From positions 1 through 44,456 of the IMG/VR virus record IMGVR_UViG_3300045912_000212: 44,456 nt of DNA. One strand, written 5' to 3'. The translations under genes and the position numbers were made by a program. The notes beneath the pieces are model-generated. The model ran no database searches and was not told the origin of the DNA. It was given only the letters and a program-made list of their open reading frames with translations. Source of the DNA: a virus. Shown here piece after piece: positions 29,898 through 38,055 of the stretch. Position 1 is the stretch's first letter. Each line of letters begins with the position of its first letter.

Positions 29898-30020
29898 TTA
29901 ATAGCTAAACCGTCCTCCTCTCCTCCGGCAGGGGAGGCTCCGGGAGGAGTCGGAGCCGTCCGCCTGATCCGGAGCGGGCAGAGAGGGAGGACCGCTCCCT
30001 GCCCGAGCTGTGTACGCCAC
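29898..30020 (-). CDS. Doubtful small ORF after the capsid gene, 40 aa
   Basis: A GTG-started frame in the 162-base gap after the major capsid candidate encodes a Ser/Pro/Arg-rich product (VAYTARAGSGPPSLPAPDQA). There is no ribosome site, so expression is uncertain. Otherwise the gap contains no feature that I can support. Confidence 0.25.
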   Translation of the reverse strand: MAYTARAGSGPPSLPAPDQADGSDSSRSLPCRRRGGRFSY

Positions 30021-30038
30021 AACAGCAGCAGCCAGCGA

Positions 30039-30641
30039 TTACTGGACGCCACGGGCGTAGAAGCCGTCGAGCAGGAGAACCAGAGTGGCTCCAGTCCCGC
30101 CCGCCGAACCCGCCGTGAGATTGACGCCGGTGCCCTGAAGCTGGGCATAGAACGTCATCTGGTTTTCGATCACCAGCGGGATAGCGAGCTTGTGCATGGC
30201 CTCGCGGGTGGGGAGGCCGTTGCCCAGAACCGTGGTGTTGTTGGCCGTGGTGAAGGCGTTGATGCCGCCCCCCGCATTGAAGTGCCAAAGCGGGGCACGC
30301 TGGTAGACCTTCTGCCCGATGTAGAACTCCAGGCAGAAGCCGTTCAACAGCGTGTAGAGGTCCGCCAACAGAATATTCTCGCTCCACCGGAGGCGGAAGC
30401 CGAAGATGCTGAAGGCTTCGGGAGCGGGTAGCCGCTGCTGCTGAGTCATGTTGGTTTGCGCCAAGGTCTTGCCCGAGGCCGCGCCGACGTTGGTAAAGAA
30501 GGCGGTGGTGAGAGGGTTCACCGCGCCGCCCGCCGCAATCGTTACGGTGTCGTACAGCGGAGTGTGCTGCACGTCCATGCGATCCGGGATATAGGAAGCG
30601 CTCTGGAAGGCTTCCGCGATCATCGCTTGAGCTTGCGTCAT
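30039..30641 (-). CDS. Putative major capsid protein, 200 aa
   Basis: Size, composition (many Thr, Asn, Gly, Phe, few Cys and few Lys) and strand pattern (VTIAAGGAVNPLTTAFFTNV, FGFRLRWSENILLADLYTLL, FCLEFYIGQKVYQRAPLWHF, LAIPLVIENQMTFYAQLQGT) fit a jelly-roll capsid protein. It is set apart by hairpin-bearing gaps on both sides (93 bp upstream, 162 bp downstream), as is common for strongly expressed capsid genes, with AGGAG before the ATG. It resembles, from memory, capsid-like proteins of environmental phages. No HK97-type features are seen. Major capsid is the best guess, but I rate it as inference. Confidence 0.65.
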   Translation of the reverse strand: MTQAQAMIAEAFQSASYIPDRMDVQHTPLYDTVTIAAGGAVNPLTTAFFTNVGAASGKTLAQTNMTQQQRLPAPEAFSIFGFRLRWSENILLADLYTLLNGFCLEFYIGQKVYQRAPLWHFNAGGGINAFTTANNTTVLGNGLPTREAMHKLAIPLVIENQMTFYAQLQGTGVNLTAGSAGGTGATLVLLLDGFYARGVQ

Positions 30642-30697
30642 TCTGATTCTCCTGTTTTCAGGGTCTAAGTCCGGTCGAAGGTCTACCGGGGCGTCGA

Positions 30698-30721
30698 GGG
30701 GGAAGGGTCCGGCCTTCCCCC
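30698..30721. terminator. Hairpin upstream of the capsid gene
   Basis: GGGGGAAGG (30698-30706) and CCTTCCCCC (30713-30721) form a perfect 9-bp stem with a 6-nt loop in the gap between the Arg-rich gene and the capsid candidate. No T-tract. It may be an attenuator, a processing site or a stabiliser of the downstream capsid message. Confidence 0.62.
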
Positions 30722-30734
30722 GCGCCCGCGATGG

Positions 30735-31547
30735 TTAGAAAGCGGTCCCGAAAGCCCGCTGGAGCCCGCTCATGTTCACCCGCGCGTTGGCGGGCGGGGG
30801 AGCCGGGAGGCCCTTCACAGGATTCTGCGGGACCACAAACCCGCCAGGGACAAACTCGCCCATGCCGCGCCCGGAGAGGGCGATGGGGATGTCTGCCAGC
30901 CGCAGATTGGGAACCAGCGTGTTGATGAGAGTGGAGCCCACCTGCATCATGCCGCCAAACAGAACGGCATCTCCAAACGGGCCCTTAGCGGCCTTGCCAG
31001 CCACCCACCCAATCACCAGAGCGCCGACTGCATTGTTGATCACCGGGCCAAACGTGCCCGCGAAACCGGACAGTCCGGCGGGGATCATGCGGGCCACGAA
31101 TTTGGTGCCAGCGACGCCCAGCAGACCGCCCAGGACCATCTGAGCGCCAGCCCCGCTGAACGGCTTGGACCCGAACATCACCGGATTCCGGCGGCGGAAA
31201 CGGACCGCCTGGCGGCGGTAGGACGGATTCCGGTGGCGGCTCTTGTAAGGCGCGGCGGCGGACACACGGCTGATGATCCGGCGGCGACGGCGCGCCCCGG
31301 AGGTATTCTTACGACGGCGGCGTTTCGTAGCTGCCATGGTTGGGGTTCTCCTTTGAGGGTTGAGTGCGCCCAGTGTCACCACCAGGGCGGGGTTGCGGAC
31401 GCCGGAGGCGTTCTTGCGGGCAGAGGAACGTCTCCGTTTCAGCGCAGCCCTCTGACGGGCTGTGCCAAAGTACCTGATCTGTTCCGGGGTGAGGCGGCGT
31501 CTGCGCCGGGGGTTAGCCACCCGCCTCACCCGCTGAATCGTGGCCAT
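30735..31547 (-). CDS. Arg-rich membrane protein with nested internal start, 270 aa
   Basis: Residues 1-130 hold three Arg-rich patches (NPRRRRRLTP, AALKRRRSSARKN, TKRRRRKN) and RNP motifs, as in DNA-binding virion proteins. The rest is Gly/Ala-rich with several hydrophobic segments (MVLGGLLGVAGTKFVARMIP, VGALVIGWVAGKAAKG), ending GFVVPQNPVKGLPAPPP. An internal ATG at 31337 (MAATKRRRRKN, residue 71) carries its own AAAGGAG, so a 200-residue second product is likely. Possible link between genome and inner membrane. The motif FVVPQNP recurs in 35749-36243. Confidence 0.75.
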   Translation of the reverse strand: MATIQRVRRVANPRRRRRLTPEQIRYFGTARQRAALKRRRSSARKNASGVRNPALVVTLGALNPQRRTPTMAATKRRRRKNTSGARRRRRIISRVSAAAPYKSRHRNPSYRRQAVRFRRRNPVMFGSKPFSGAGAQMVLGGLLGVAGTKFVARMIPAGLSGFAGTFGPVINNAVGALVIGWVAGKAAKGPFGDAVLFGGMMQVGSTLINTLVPNLRLADIPIALSGRGMGEFVPGGFVVPQNPVKGLPAPPPANARVNMSGLQRAFGTAF

Positions 31548-31569
31548 ATCAAAACCTCCTGATCCTTGG

Positions 31570-31857
31570 CTATTTCACGATGCTGTGGGGACGGCGAGCT
31601 GTTACAAGCAACTGGGCCGCCGCGTTACCGGAGCCGGCGGTGGTTGCCTTGGTGCATGTGATATTGGTGCCGTCAACCACCGTATTCACCCACAAAGAGA
31701 CGCGGGCAGCGGCGTGAATTGGCGTAATCGTCACGTCCTCAGGAGCTGCGTTGAATCCATGAGTGATGGTCGCCGTGGTGTCCGCGTCCGCGTCCGCAAT
31801 GACCGTCCACGACTTGATGTTGGGGCCGGTCAGAACGGGAGTAACCGTTACTGCCAT
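31570..31857 (-). CDS. Small beta-rich virion protein, 95 aa
   Basis: Pattern VIADADADTTATITHGFNAA, then PEDVTITPIHAAARVSLWVN, ITCTKATTAGSGNAAAQLLV and RRPHSIVK, a small Thr/Ala-rich beta-barrel-like protein I associate with phage structural clusters. The Ile-Thr-His-Gly-Phe motif is typical. GGAG precedes the start. May be a cement, penton or decoration protein. Confidence 0.78.
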   Translation of the reverse strand: MAVTVTPVLTGPNIKSWTVIADADADTTATITHGFNAAPEDVTITPIHAAARVSLWVNTVVDGTNITCTKATTAGSGNAAAQLLVTARRPHSIVK

Positions 31858-31882
31858 GTGTTTTCTCCTTTCGTCGGTCTGT

Positions 31883-31927
31883 TCTCAGGCCCGTAGGGAG
31901 CCTGACATTCCACGCCCGGGCCTGAGA
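31883..31927. terminator. Hairpin between the large modular gene and the small beta protein
   Basis: TCTCAGGCCCG (31883-31893) and CGGGCCTGAGA (31917-31927) form a perfect 11-bp stem with a 23-nt loop and no T-tract. It may separate levels of the low-abundance modular proteins from the abundant virion proteins downstream. Confidence 0.58.
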
Positions 31928-31968
31928 GCCTGGCGGCGGGAAACTGGTTGAAGCAGGAGGGGGCCATA

Positions 31969-33771
31969 TCAGTTCACGATCCCCTCCGGCTCGATCTTGT
32001 AAGCGCCTCCCGCAATCGTGAGCAACTGGCTGCGGGTGTCGTAGGTGAGGATAGGCTGATAGCCGGTCTCCTCTCCTAACTCGTGGTAGTAGTCGGTAGG
32101 CTTGAAGTTGTGAAATCCCTTCTCAGTGTTGTAGGTGATCTCGGTAATCACGCCAACCGCTACATGATCTTTCTCAATCTCCTCGTCCTTAAATTTCAGC
32201 TCCCTCAGGTCGAGAGACTGATCGCCGCCCACAATATAAAGCTGTGTGCCTTCCTCATTCGAGCACAATTGAGTGTCCGGGCCGAACTTCAGTTCAGCGG
32301 AGTAACCGGAGAAGCAGTCCACCTTGATCTCCTGGAGCGTGCCCAGGCCAGCCAGATTCTCATGGTAGTGGACCGTCTCCCCAATCTCCAGAACTTCCTC
32401 ACTAGGCTTGCCGTGGAAGGACTCGTACATTTCAGCGGCGGAGGATTCAGGGTTTCTCATTCCCCTTCTTCCCGTTTCATTTGCCGCGAAATCTCTCAAA
32501 CGATTCAGGGTAATTTCCATGCTCCCTTCCCGGCTGATCGCTTTCACCACGGGCTGAAAACCGGATCTCATGATCTTCTCGGCCTCGGCTAACGCTTCCG
32601 CCGCACTGGAAACAGACCCAACAAAAGAACGTCCGGAACCCCAATCCCGGTACAGACTGTACTTCGATGGAATGTAATCTTCAGCCCTCCAGTCCGGGTT
32701 CCGTTGTTTGGCAATTGGACCTTCCGGCACTTTTCCGAAGATCCTCACATAGGCGTCTTTTTTCCACATCCGGCTAATGTCCCGTAAGCGGACAGTATCA
32801 CCAGCTTTGGTACGGACAGTGGACGGGCCATGATGAACTACCGTGGAATGCATAATTCCGCCACCCACCGCCGGGTCTTCATACTCAATCACATCACCGG
32901 TCAGACTGGATTCATCGTTTCCGAACCGGCCCCCACCAAAACCAGAATTTCGCCTTCGTCCAAACAAGCCATTAAATACCGCTCTCTCCTCGTCCTCCGT
33001 GTAACCCCGCAAGTGATAGCTTCTGTTTTCCGTGGCTCCGGTGCTATAGTCCTGGTCGTAGTTATAAGCTGTGTACCAGACGCCAGGATGGAAAGAACTG
33101 GAAGACGGCTCACTAACTCCTCTGTCCCGCAATTCTTCAATAGTGGCTTTTACCACATCGCCGTCATAAAATTCCGCCTCCTCATCCATGTTCTTTCCTT
33201 CTTCATCGACCCAACCGTACTCTTCCGCTTCCCCATTTTCAGCGGATTCCGGGGTAACGGTTTCGTAGGTGGTGACAATACGGTGGCCGCTGGACTCAGG
33301 ATTTGGCATTGAACCAGGATAGGGCAAATCCATCTGATCTTTGTCATAGCCCAGAATAAAAGCATGAATGAAGTTTCTCCTGGCCCGGTCCCAATCCGAT
33401 GTGGAATATCCATAACCCGTGTTCTGATTCCGGTAATGTTCCCAGGCTCCACGGTAAGAGTCTCTGGGATCTCCCCTTCGCCGGGCTTTGATGCCCTCGT
33501 GCAGGCCAGTATTCCAGTCATCCGCCGTGGGATTTTTCTCTCTGACCAGTTCCGCCAAAGCATCACTGACAACCTGCTTCACCGGCGGACGGTATGACAA
33601 CACCCACACACTCCCTTCACCGGAACGCGGGCCTCCAATGTGGTTAAACTGGGCAATCCCGGACAAACGTCTTTTCACGGCATTGATGTCAGCAAACACA
33701 GAGCCCACTGGAGACGATTTAGCACCGTAATGAGAAAGAGCCTCAATGTAAATTTTCGCGTCAGACGGCAT
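31969..33771 (-). CDS. Large modular protein with RNP motifs, 600 aa
   Basis: Start at MPSDAKIYIEAL (33771). The gene is visibly less GC-rich than its neighbours. Several mixed alpha/beta modules are separated by short NP motifs (EKNPTADDW, MPNPESSGH, KQRNPDWRAED, MRNPESSAAEM). One C-terminal module (VHYHENLAGLGTLQEI) resembles VFYHENQRLGDTFRML in the next gene. Arg-rich patches (FGRRRNSGFGG) occur. No catalytic motif recognised. Position among virion genes suggests an internal or injected protein; the lower GC hints at a different origin. Confidence 0.72.
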   Translation of the reverse strand: MPSDAKIYIEALSHYGAKSSPVGSVFADINAVKRRLSGIAQFNHIGGPRSGEGSVWVLSYRPPVKQVVSDALAELVREKNPTADDWNTGLHEGIKARRRGDPRDSYRGAWEHYRNQNTGYGYSTSDWDRARRNFIHAFILGYDKDQMDLPYPGSMPNPESSGHRIVTTYETVTPESAENGEAEEYGWVDEEGKNMDEEAEFYDGDVVKATIEELRDRGVSEPSSSSFHPGVWYTAYNYDQDYSTGATENRSYHLRGYTEDEERAVFNGLFGRRRNSGFGGGRFGNDESSLTGDVIEYEDPAVGGGIMHSTVVHHGPSTVRTKAGDTVRLRDISRMWKKDAYVRIFGKVPEGPIAKQRNPDWRAEDYIPSKYSLYRDWGSGRSFVGSVSSAAEALAEAEKIMRSGFQPVVKAISREGSMEITLNRLRDFAANETGRRGMRNPESSAAEMYESFHGKPSEEVLEIGETVHYHENLAGLGTLQEIKVDCFSGYSAELKFGPDTQLCSNEEGTQLYIVGGDQSLDLRELKFKDEEIEKDHVAVGVITEITYNTEKGFHNFKPTDYYHELGEETGYQPILTYDTRSQLLTIAGGAYKIEPEGIVN

Positions 33772-33776
33772 GATTA

Positions 33777-35738
33777 TTAAGCCTCCCATTGTCCATACTT
33801 GGCCAAATACTTAAACAGTTTGGCTGGCTGTCTACCGTGCCCCAGACCGGAGGTAAAATAATCCCCATTATCCAGCCTGACAGTAACCTTCACTCCATTG
33901 CCCGTGATGATGGCTTCAGGAACAATTCTCCCCGGCCCCGTGTACTCCACTTCACCCACACCAGTAGCCTTTTCCATCCCGGCACGGATCTTTTCAATGA
34001 AGTCCCGGACAGAACGTCTTTTTCTTTCCATCGCCACCTGTTCTTTAGCCCTCTCTTCTTCCATCCGCTCAGCGTAAGAACGGGCAGCAACACGAGCCGG
34101 TTCATTCGACAAGTAATCATGCAATTCCCTCAGCCCAACACCAACACCCACCACCTCCTCACCCCGCCTCACTTCCCAACCATCCCAGGAACTCACTACC
34201 ACGCGGCCATCAGGCAGTTTGTAAAAACTGGTGAGATTGTCGGGAGCGCCATGAAATACAGCCTTGCGCTTGTTGATGAGATAGTGGCCGATAGTGATAT
34301 CGTTACCAGGATTGCTTCGAGTTTCCGGGTTTGATTCCCGTTCCCCATAATCCGCAATGTAGCTGTCAATCCGCTTTTTTACGTCATCCATCGTCTTGCC
34401 GGAAAACCAGTAGCCGGCCTGGTAGCTGGGTCTGGTAATGTCCTCAGCCTGATCCAGATCCTCCATTGTGGAGTAGTACACATTCCCATGCATCATGTAG
34501 AGTCCACCGGCGGCAGGGCCGGGCCGCACAATCCAGTAACCGGGAACTTTATCCTGCTCCTCTGCTGCATCCGGGTTTCCCACCAACTCCCTCCACGCCG
34601 CCTTGACGGCGGGAATCAGGCCTTTGGACTGTTTAGCCGCTAATTGTCCGGCCTCCCTCTGAGAGCGGAGCTTCATCCGGTCATCAACCAGGATCTTGGA
34701 AACCCACTGCTCCGGCGCTGAGTACAATCTGCCTTGGTGTTGCACCACGTCATGCTCGACCCCGGTGGACTCTGACAGCTTTTTAGCTGCCACTAGTGCG
34801 TCTCCGAAAGTTTCTCCCTTCCCCAGACGGATCTCTCCAAGGTATAGGTCCCCTCCAGAGTAGGAGTCGCTCATCTTTTTTAGCCGGTTGAACTGATCCT
34901 TCGACAGTGTGTTGTAGGTAGGATTGGGACTCTGGACGGTCCCGCCGTGATCCACAACCAGCAGCGACCCACCTCTGCTCATCGGGTTCCACATGATCAG
35001 GTAGCGGTACCCGCTAAGATAATCATTCCTGCCAGCCTTCAGCATCCTGAAGGTGTCTCCCAGTCTCTGATTCTCGTGGTAGAATACAGCCTCCTCCAGC
35101 TTCGGAGTGACCTTTACCACCCTGGTAGGCAGCTTGGAATCCGTGTATTCAGCTAAATGGTACTTCTTCCCCCTCGCCCACAACCATTCTCCCAACTGAT
35201 CTACTTCCTGGAGATATTCGGAAGAGGGATTAGCGAGTCCTGAACTGCCTTCCATCTTCTTACGGAAGCGGGCGGCGTTCTCTTCCCAGATCTTCTCTTC
35301 CCGGCTTCCCGGCTCCACCACACTAAACTCATAGATTTCATACGTTCCGGTCCGCAGACCCCATGGGGTGATCCGCTCGATCTCCGTCAGGCCTGGCCGA
35401 TTCCAGTGAGTTCCTCTGGGGTCGTTGGGGATGTACCTTACCACCGTACCCGGAATGTTATAACTAAGACTGTCGTGGATAAGAACCTTGGTCCCCGGAG
35501 GCAGATCAAACTGTCTGGCTTTCCGCCTCGGGTTGCGGCGCAGATAGGAACCGGAACCGGCAGACTGAATGATCCGGTAGCCGTCCCGGACCAGACGCTC
35601 GAACTCTCCGCTCACCGCTTTCACTACTCTCCTGGTAGACGACTGGATACGGCGGATCTCAGCCTTCATCTCCGGAGTAATTTCCGTCAGGGTCCGGTCT
35701 CTAGAATCCGCTAGATATTCCGTGTCGTACCAGCTCAT
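33777..35738 (-). CDS. Large modular protein with RNP motifs, 653 aa
   Basis: Start at the ATG at 35738 (MSWYDTEYLADSRDRT), preceded by AAGGGGAG. The region to 35879 is rejected. An N-terminal helical domain (EITPEMKAEIRRIQSSTRRV) is followed by repeated alpha/beta modules joined by NP motifs (YLRRNPRRKARQF, LANPSSEYL, SPNPTYNTL, VGNPDAAEEQ, SNPETRSNPGND). It is partly paralogous to the downstream neighbour (HEN...LG block). The first third is GC-typical and the rest lower. No enzyme motif recognised. Confidence 0.72.
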   Translation of the reverse strand: MSWYDTEYLADSRDRTLTEITPEMKAEIRRIQSSTRRVVKAVSGEFERLVRDGYRIIQSAGSGSYLRRNPRRKARQFDLPPGTKVLIHDSLSYNIPGTVVRYIPNDPRGTHWNRPGLTEIERITPWGLRTGTYEIYEFSVVEPGSREEKIWEENAARFRKKMEGSSGLANPSSEYLQEVDQLGEWLWARGKKYHLAEYTDSKLPTRVVKVTPKLEEAVFYHENQRLGDTFRMLKAGRNDYLSGYRYLIMWNPMSRGGSLLVVDHGGTVQSPNPTYNTLSKDQFNRLKKMSDSYSGGDLYLGEIRLGKGETFGDALVAAKKLSESTGVEHDVVQHQGRLYSAPEQWVSKILVDDRMKLRSQREAGQLAAKQSKGLIPAVKAAWRELVGNPDAAEEQDKVPGYWIVRPGPAAGGLYMMHGNVYYSTMEDLDQAEDITRPSYQAGYWFSGKTMDDVKKRIDSYIADYGERESNPETRSNPGNDITIGHYLINKRKAVFHGAPDNLTSFYKLPDGRVVVSSWDGWEVRRGEEVVGVGVGLRELHDYLSNEPARVAARSYAERMEEERAKEQVAMERKRRSVRDFIEKIRAGMEKATGVGEVEYTGPGRIVPEAIITGNGVKVTVRLDNGDYFTSGLGHGRQPAKLFKYLAKYGQWEA

Positions 35739-35748
35739 GACGCTCCCC

Positions 35749-36243
35749 TTAGTACGCTCCCCGCGCCGCCTGGTAGGCCCGCTTGATCCTGGCACCCACC
35801 CGGGGATATTTCCGTCTGGCGGCGGCGATGGCCTCCCGGTACTGCTCTTTGGCCCGCCGGACTGCGCTCTGATACTCACTCTTGCCTGGGCGGGCTAAGA
35901 GCATCAGAACCACCAGAACCCCGCCGCCAATCATGATCCACTGGGTAGTAGAGAGGCTCTTGAACGTGTCCCCAATATTGCCGGTGAAAGCGGAAAGGTT
36001 GAACTCGCCCAAGCCCATCAGGCCTACTTTGCCGCCGCCTTTGTCACCGGGCGCTCTTCCTACAGTCTGGAGAGCGTTCACCAGAGGGTTGTAGGGGGTC
36101 AGCAGTCTGGCGGGTAGGAACTCGCCCACGGACTGCACCCGTTTCATCTCGTGGGGCTGAGTGATCGGGTTCTGCGGCACCACAAACCAGCCGGGGAGCA
36201 GGTCTCCGAATCCGGGAGCGGGGTGGTGTGTAATCCATGCCAT
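35749..36243 (-). CDS. Membrane protein with FVVPQNP motif and basic tail, 164 aa
   Basis: N-terminal Pro-rich part with WFVVPQNPITQ (19-29) and a second LLTPYNPLVN, a glycine-rich MGLGEFNLS, one transmembrane segment at about 101-118 (QWIMIGGGVLVVLMLLA) and a basic coiled C-terminus (AVRRAKEQYREAIAAARRKY). It is related in motif to the 30735-31547 protein (GMGEFVPGGFVVPQNP), so both may bind the same partner. Likely virion membrane protein. Confidence 0.74.
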   Translation of the reverse strand: MAWITHHPAPGFGDLLPGWFVVPQNPITQPHEMKRVQSVGEFLPARLLTPYNPLVNALQTVGRAPGDKGGGKVGLMGLGEFNLSAFTGNIGDTFKSLSTTQWIMIGGGVLVVLMLLARPGKSEYQSAVRRAKEQYREAIAAARRKYPRVGARIKRAYQAARGAY

Positions 36244-36265
36244 AGTGTCGTCTCCTGTCTGACCG

Positions 36266-36697
36266 CTAAACTCGTTTCGCCATCACAATGATTCCAATCA
36301 CGACCGCCGCGCCCACAGCCAGCCACAACGCCGGCGTCTTTGTAAAGTCCAGTACGTTCTGCGCCGCCTGGTTAGCTGTAGTGGTAACCCACGCCTGACC
36401 CGGATTCGAGGCCATGTAGGCCCGGTAGTCTGCTTTCCATGACTCCAGATCAGGAGCTGACATCTCCGGAGTCCAGGCTCCAGGCACCGTCATCTGCTCC
36501 TGGGTTCTAGGGGCTTGCGGAACCGGCAGAGCCGGAGGGCCCTGACAGTTGAATCCGAACCAGGAGCACCAGATGTCCTCTTCATTCTTCGGAGCACACT
36601 GAACAGTAGCGCCTCCTGTCCCGGAAGTGTAGACCTTAGGGTAGTAGCCCGGAGGGCAGGTAGTCTGGGATTGAGACCCCAGGCCAGAGATGACCAT
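36266..36697 (-). CDS. Tail-anchored membrane protein, 143 aa
   Basis: The N-terminus is Cys-containing and Gly/Ser-rich (TCPPGYYPKVYTSGTGGATV) with a CSWFGFNCQG pair. The C-terminal transmembrane segment (ALWLAVGAAVVIGIIVMA) ends KRV. Stop and next start overlap (TAATG). One of the run of small membrane proteins that I read as components of an internal virion membrane. Confidence 0.72.
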   Translation of the reverse strand: MVISGLGSQSQTTCPPGYYPKVYTSGTGGATVQCAPKNEEDIWCSWFGFNCQGPPALPVPQAPRTQEQMTVPGAWTPEMSAPDLESWKADYRAYMASNPGQAWVTTTANQAAQNVLDFTKTPALWLAVGAAVVIGIIVMAKRV

Positions 36698-37017
36698 TAA
36701 AGGCCTCCTTTATACCGGCGTCCGGCCCTGGCGGTGCGGTAAGATGGCTTTCTCACTGGCAGCAGTCCAATCTGACGGAGGGTGTTCTGGATCTTCCGAG
36801 TGTGCAGCATCTCGTGAATACCCTGGTCGATGACCGGCTGAAACTGCCGGTACATGAGTTTGAGAACCGGGTCCGGATTGCGTTCAACAATCAGTTTAAG
36901 GCTGCGGGCTACCAACACATCCACTCGGCCTTGGGGATTAAGGGCTGGGTCGTGGAGATCCACCAGAGGCCGTGACTTCGGCCATCGAGGAGGACGGATG
37001 TGAGGCTGGTCTTTCAT
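36697..37017 (-). CDS. Basic hypothetical protein, 106 aa
   Basis: Starts by ATGA overlap with the upstream gene. Pro/Arg/His-rich N-terminus (IRPPRWPKSRPLVDLHD), NPQGRVDVLV and a helix RSLKLIVERNPDPVLKLMYR, basic tail (RTARAGRRYKGGL). It lacks a membrane segment, unlike its neighbours. Possibly a DNA-associated or scaffolding protein. Confidence 0.7.
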   Translation of the reverse strand: MKDQPHIRPPRWPKSRPLVDLHDPALNPQGRVDVLVARSLKLIVERNPDPVLKLMYRQFQPVIDQGIHEMLHTRKIQNTLRQIGLLPVRKPSYRTARAGRRYKGGL

Positions 37018-37328
37018 CTGGTCATCACCGCAAACAGCAGCACCGCGCCCAAGGCGAACACCAGGATCTGCGTCTGAGTCAGATTGCCGGGATACCCAGT
37101 CTCCATAGACCCGGTGATCTGCTCACAGTACTGCGGCTCAATCTCGAACATCATCTGTCCGGCTTCGCACACGTTGTAGCACTTGCCGTCCCGGCCTTTC
37201 TGGACCGTCCAATAAGCTGGCAGGTTGCAGACGTCGATTTTGCTGTAGTCGATCTGGCTGGCGTTGCCCAAGGCAGTCCAAGATCCCAGGCTGAGTTCCG
37301 GAGGCAGACTATTGCAACCACAGGCCAT
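37014..37328 (-). CDS. Tail-anchored Cys-rich membrane protein, 104 aa
   Basis: Cys at ACGCN, DVCNLPA, KCYNVCEAG and YCEQ are spaced as in disulfide-stabilised exterior domains, and a C-terminal membrane segment (TQILVFALGAVLLFAVMTR) anchors it. It ends exactly at the membrane with no long tail. Likely virion or envelope protein. Confidence 0.72.
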   Translation of the reverse strand: MACGCNSLPPELSLGSWTALGNASQIDYSKIDVCNLPAYWTVQKGRDGKCYNVCEAGQMMFEIEPQYCEQITGSMETGYPGNLTQTQILVFALGAVLLFAVMTR

Positions 37329-37337
37329 AAGATTCCC

Positions 37338-37496
37338 CTACCCTTTCTTCTCCCGGCGGCCTACGATGTAAGCCACGACCAGAGCAGCGATAAACAGCCA
37401 GGACCGTCCACAGACGCCGCTTAAAGCGGAGCCGCCAAGAGACGGATCACAGACGATCTGCTCCCTCCAGGCCAGATCAGACAGGCACATTCTCAT
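37338..37496 (-). CDS. Small tail-anchored membrane protein, 52 aa
   Basis: Start at the ATG at 37496 (MRMCLSDLAWRE), overlapping the upstream TAA, with GGGGG upstream. Two Cys (IVCDPSLGG, SGVCGRS) precede the membrane segment SWLFIAALVVAYIVG and the basic tail RREKKG. Belongs to the same class as its neighbours. Confidence 0.65.
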   Translation of the reverse strand: MRMCLSDLAWREQIVCDPSLGGSALSGVCGRSWLFIAALVVAYIVGRREKKG

Positions 37497-38047
37497 TACT
37501 GAATCACCCCCTGACTGGACCACCCTCCCATCGAATAGCCCGAACTCCAACCGGACATCCCCGCCAATCCTCGCCTGGCCAGTTGAGCTTGGTACTCAGC
37601 CGCCGTGACCTGAGTCTCAGGGTCTACGATCCCGTCCCATGCTGGCTGGTGTTTCTCCGCTGAATAAGTCCCAGTGGCCGCAATGGCGGCCTGCATCCGA
37701 TACCAGTTCCACTGATGGAAGTTGAGCTTGTAAGCTCCAGTTTTCCCGGCCTGAGCCGGATCGTAGGCGGCGGCCATCAGATCAGAGTCGGAGGGCACGG
37801 CAGGAGCGCTCTGACCGCTGCTGGCCGTAGATGAGGATGGCTGCTGTCCCTGCTGTCCTGTCTGAGTCCCTGAGGCCTGAGAGCCGCTTTGCACAGTCTG
37901 GTCCGGCTGCGTGCCTGGAGGCAGAACCGGCTGGTTACTAAGGGAGCCGAACAGGCCAGCCAAACCTCCACGGCTCTCAAGGTAGCGCCAGACAATATAG
38001 GCTGCCAGGGCGATCAGAGCGTACCTTACGATCTTCTGCTTATCCAT
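37496..38047 (-). CDS. N-anchored membrane protein with Gln/Ser linker, 183 aa
   Basis: Start at the ATG at 38047 (MDKQKIVRYALIALAAYIVW). An N-terminal membrane segment is followed by a Gln/Ser/Thr-rich linker (GSQASGTQTGQQGQQPSSST) and a folded C-terminal part (YKLNFHQWNWYRMQAAIAAT, then WDGIVDPETQVTAAEYQAQL). The NFHQWNWYRM pattern is familiar from virion proteins of tailless phages, though I cannot name the family. Confidence 0.72.
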   Translation of the reverse strand: MDKQKIVRYALIALAAYIVWRYLESRGGLAGLFGSLSNQPVLPPGTQPDQTVQSGSQASGTQTGQQGQQPSSSTASSGQSAPAVPSDSDLMAAAYDPAQAGKTGAYKLNFHQWNWYRMQAAIAATGTYSAEKHQPAWDGIVDPETQVTAAEYQAQLARRGLAGMSGWSSGYSMGGWSSQGVIQ

Positions 38048-38055
38048 GAGACCTC

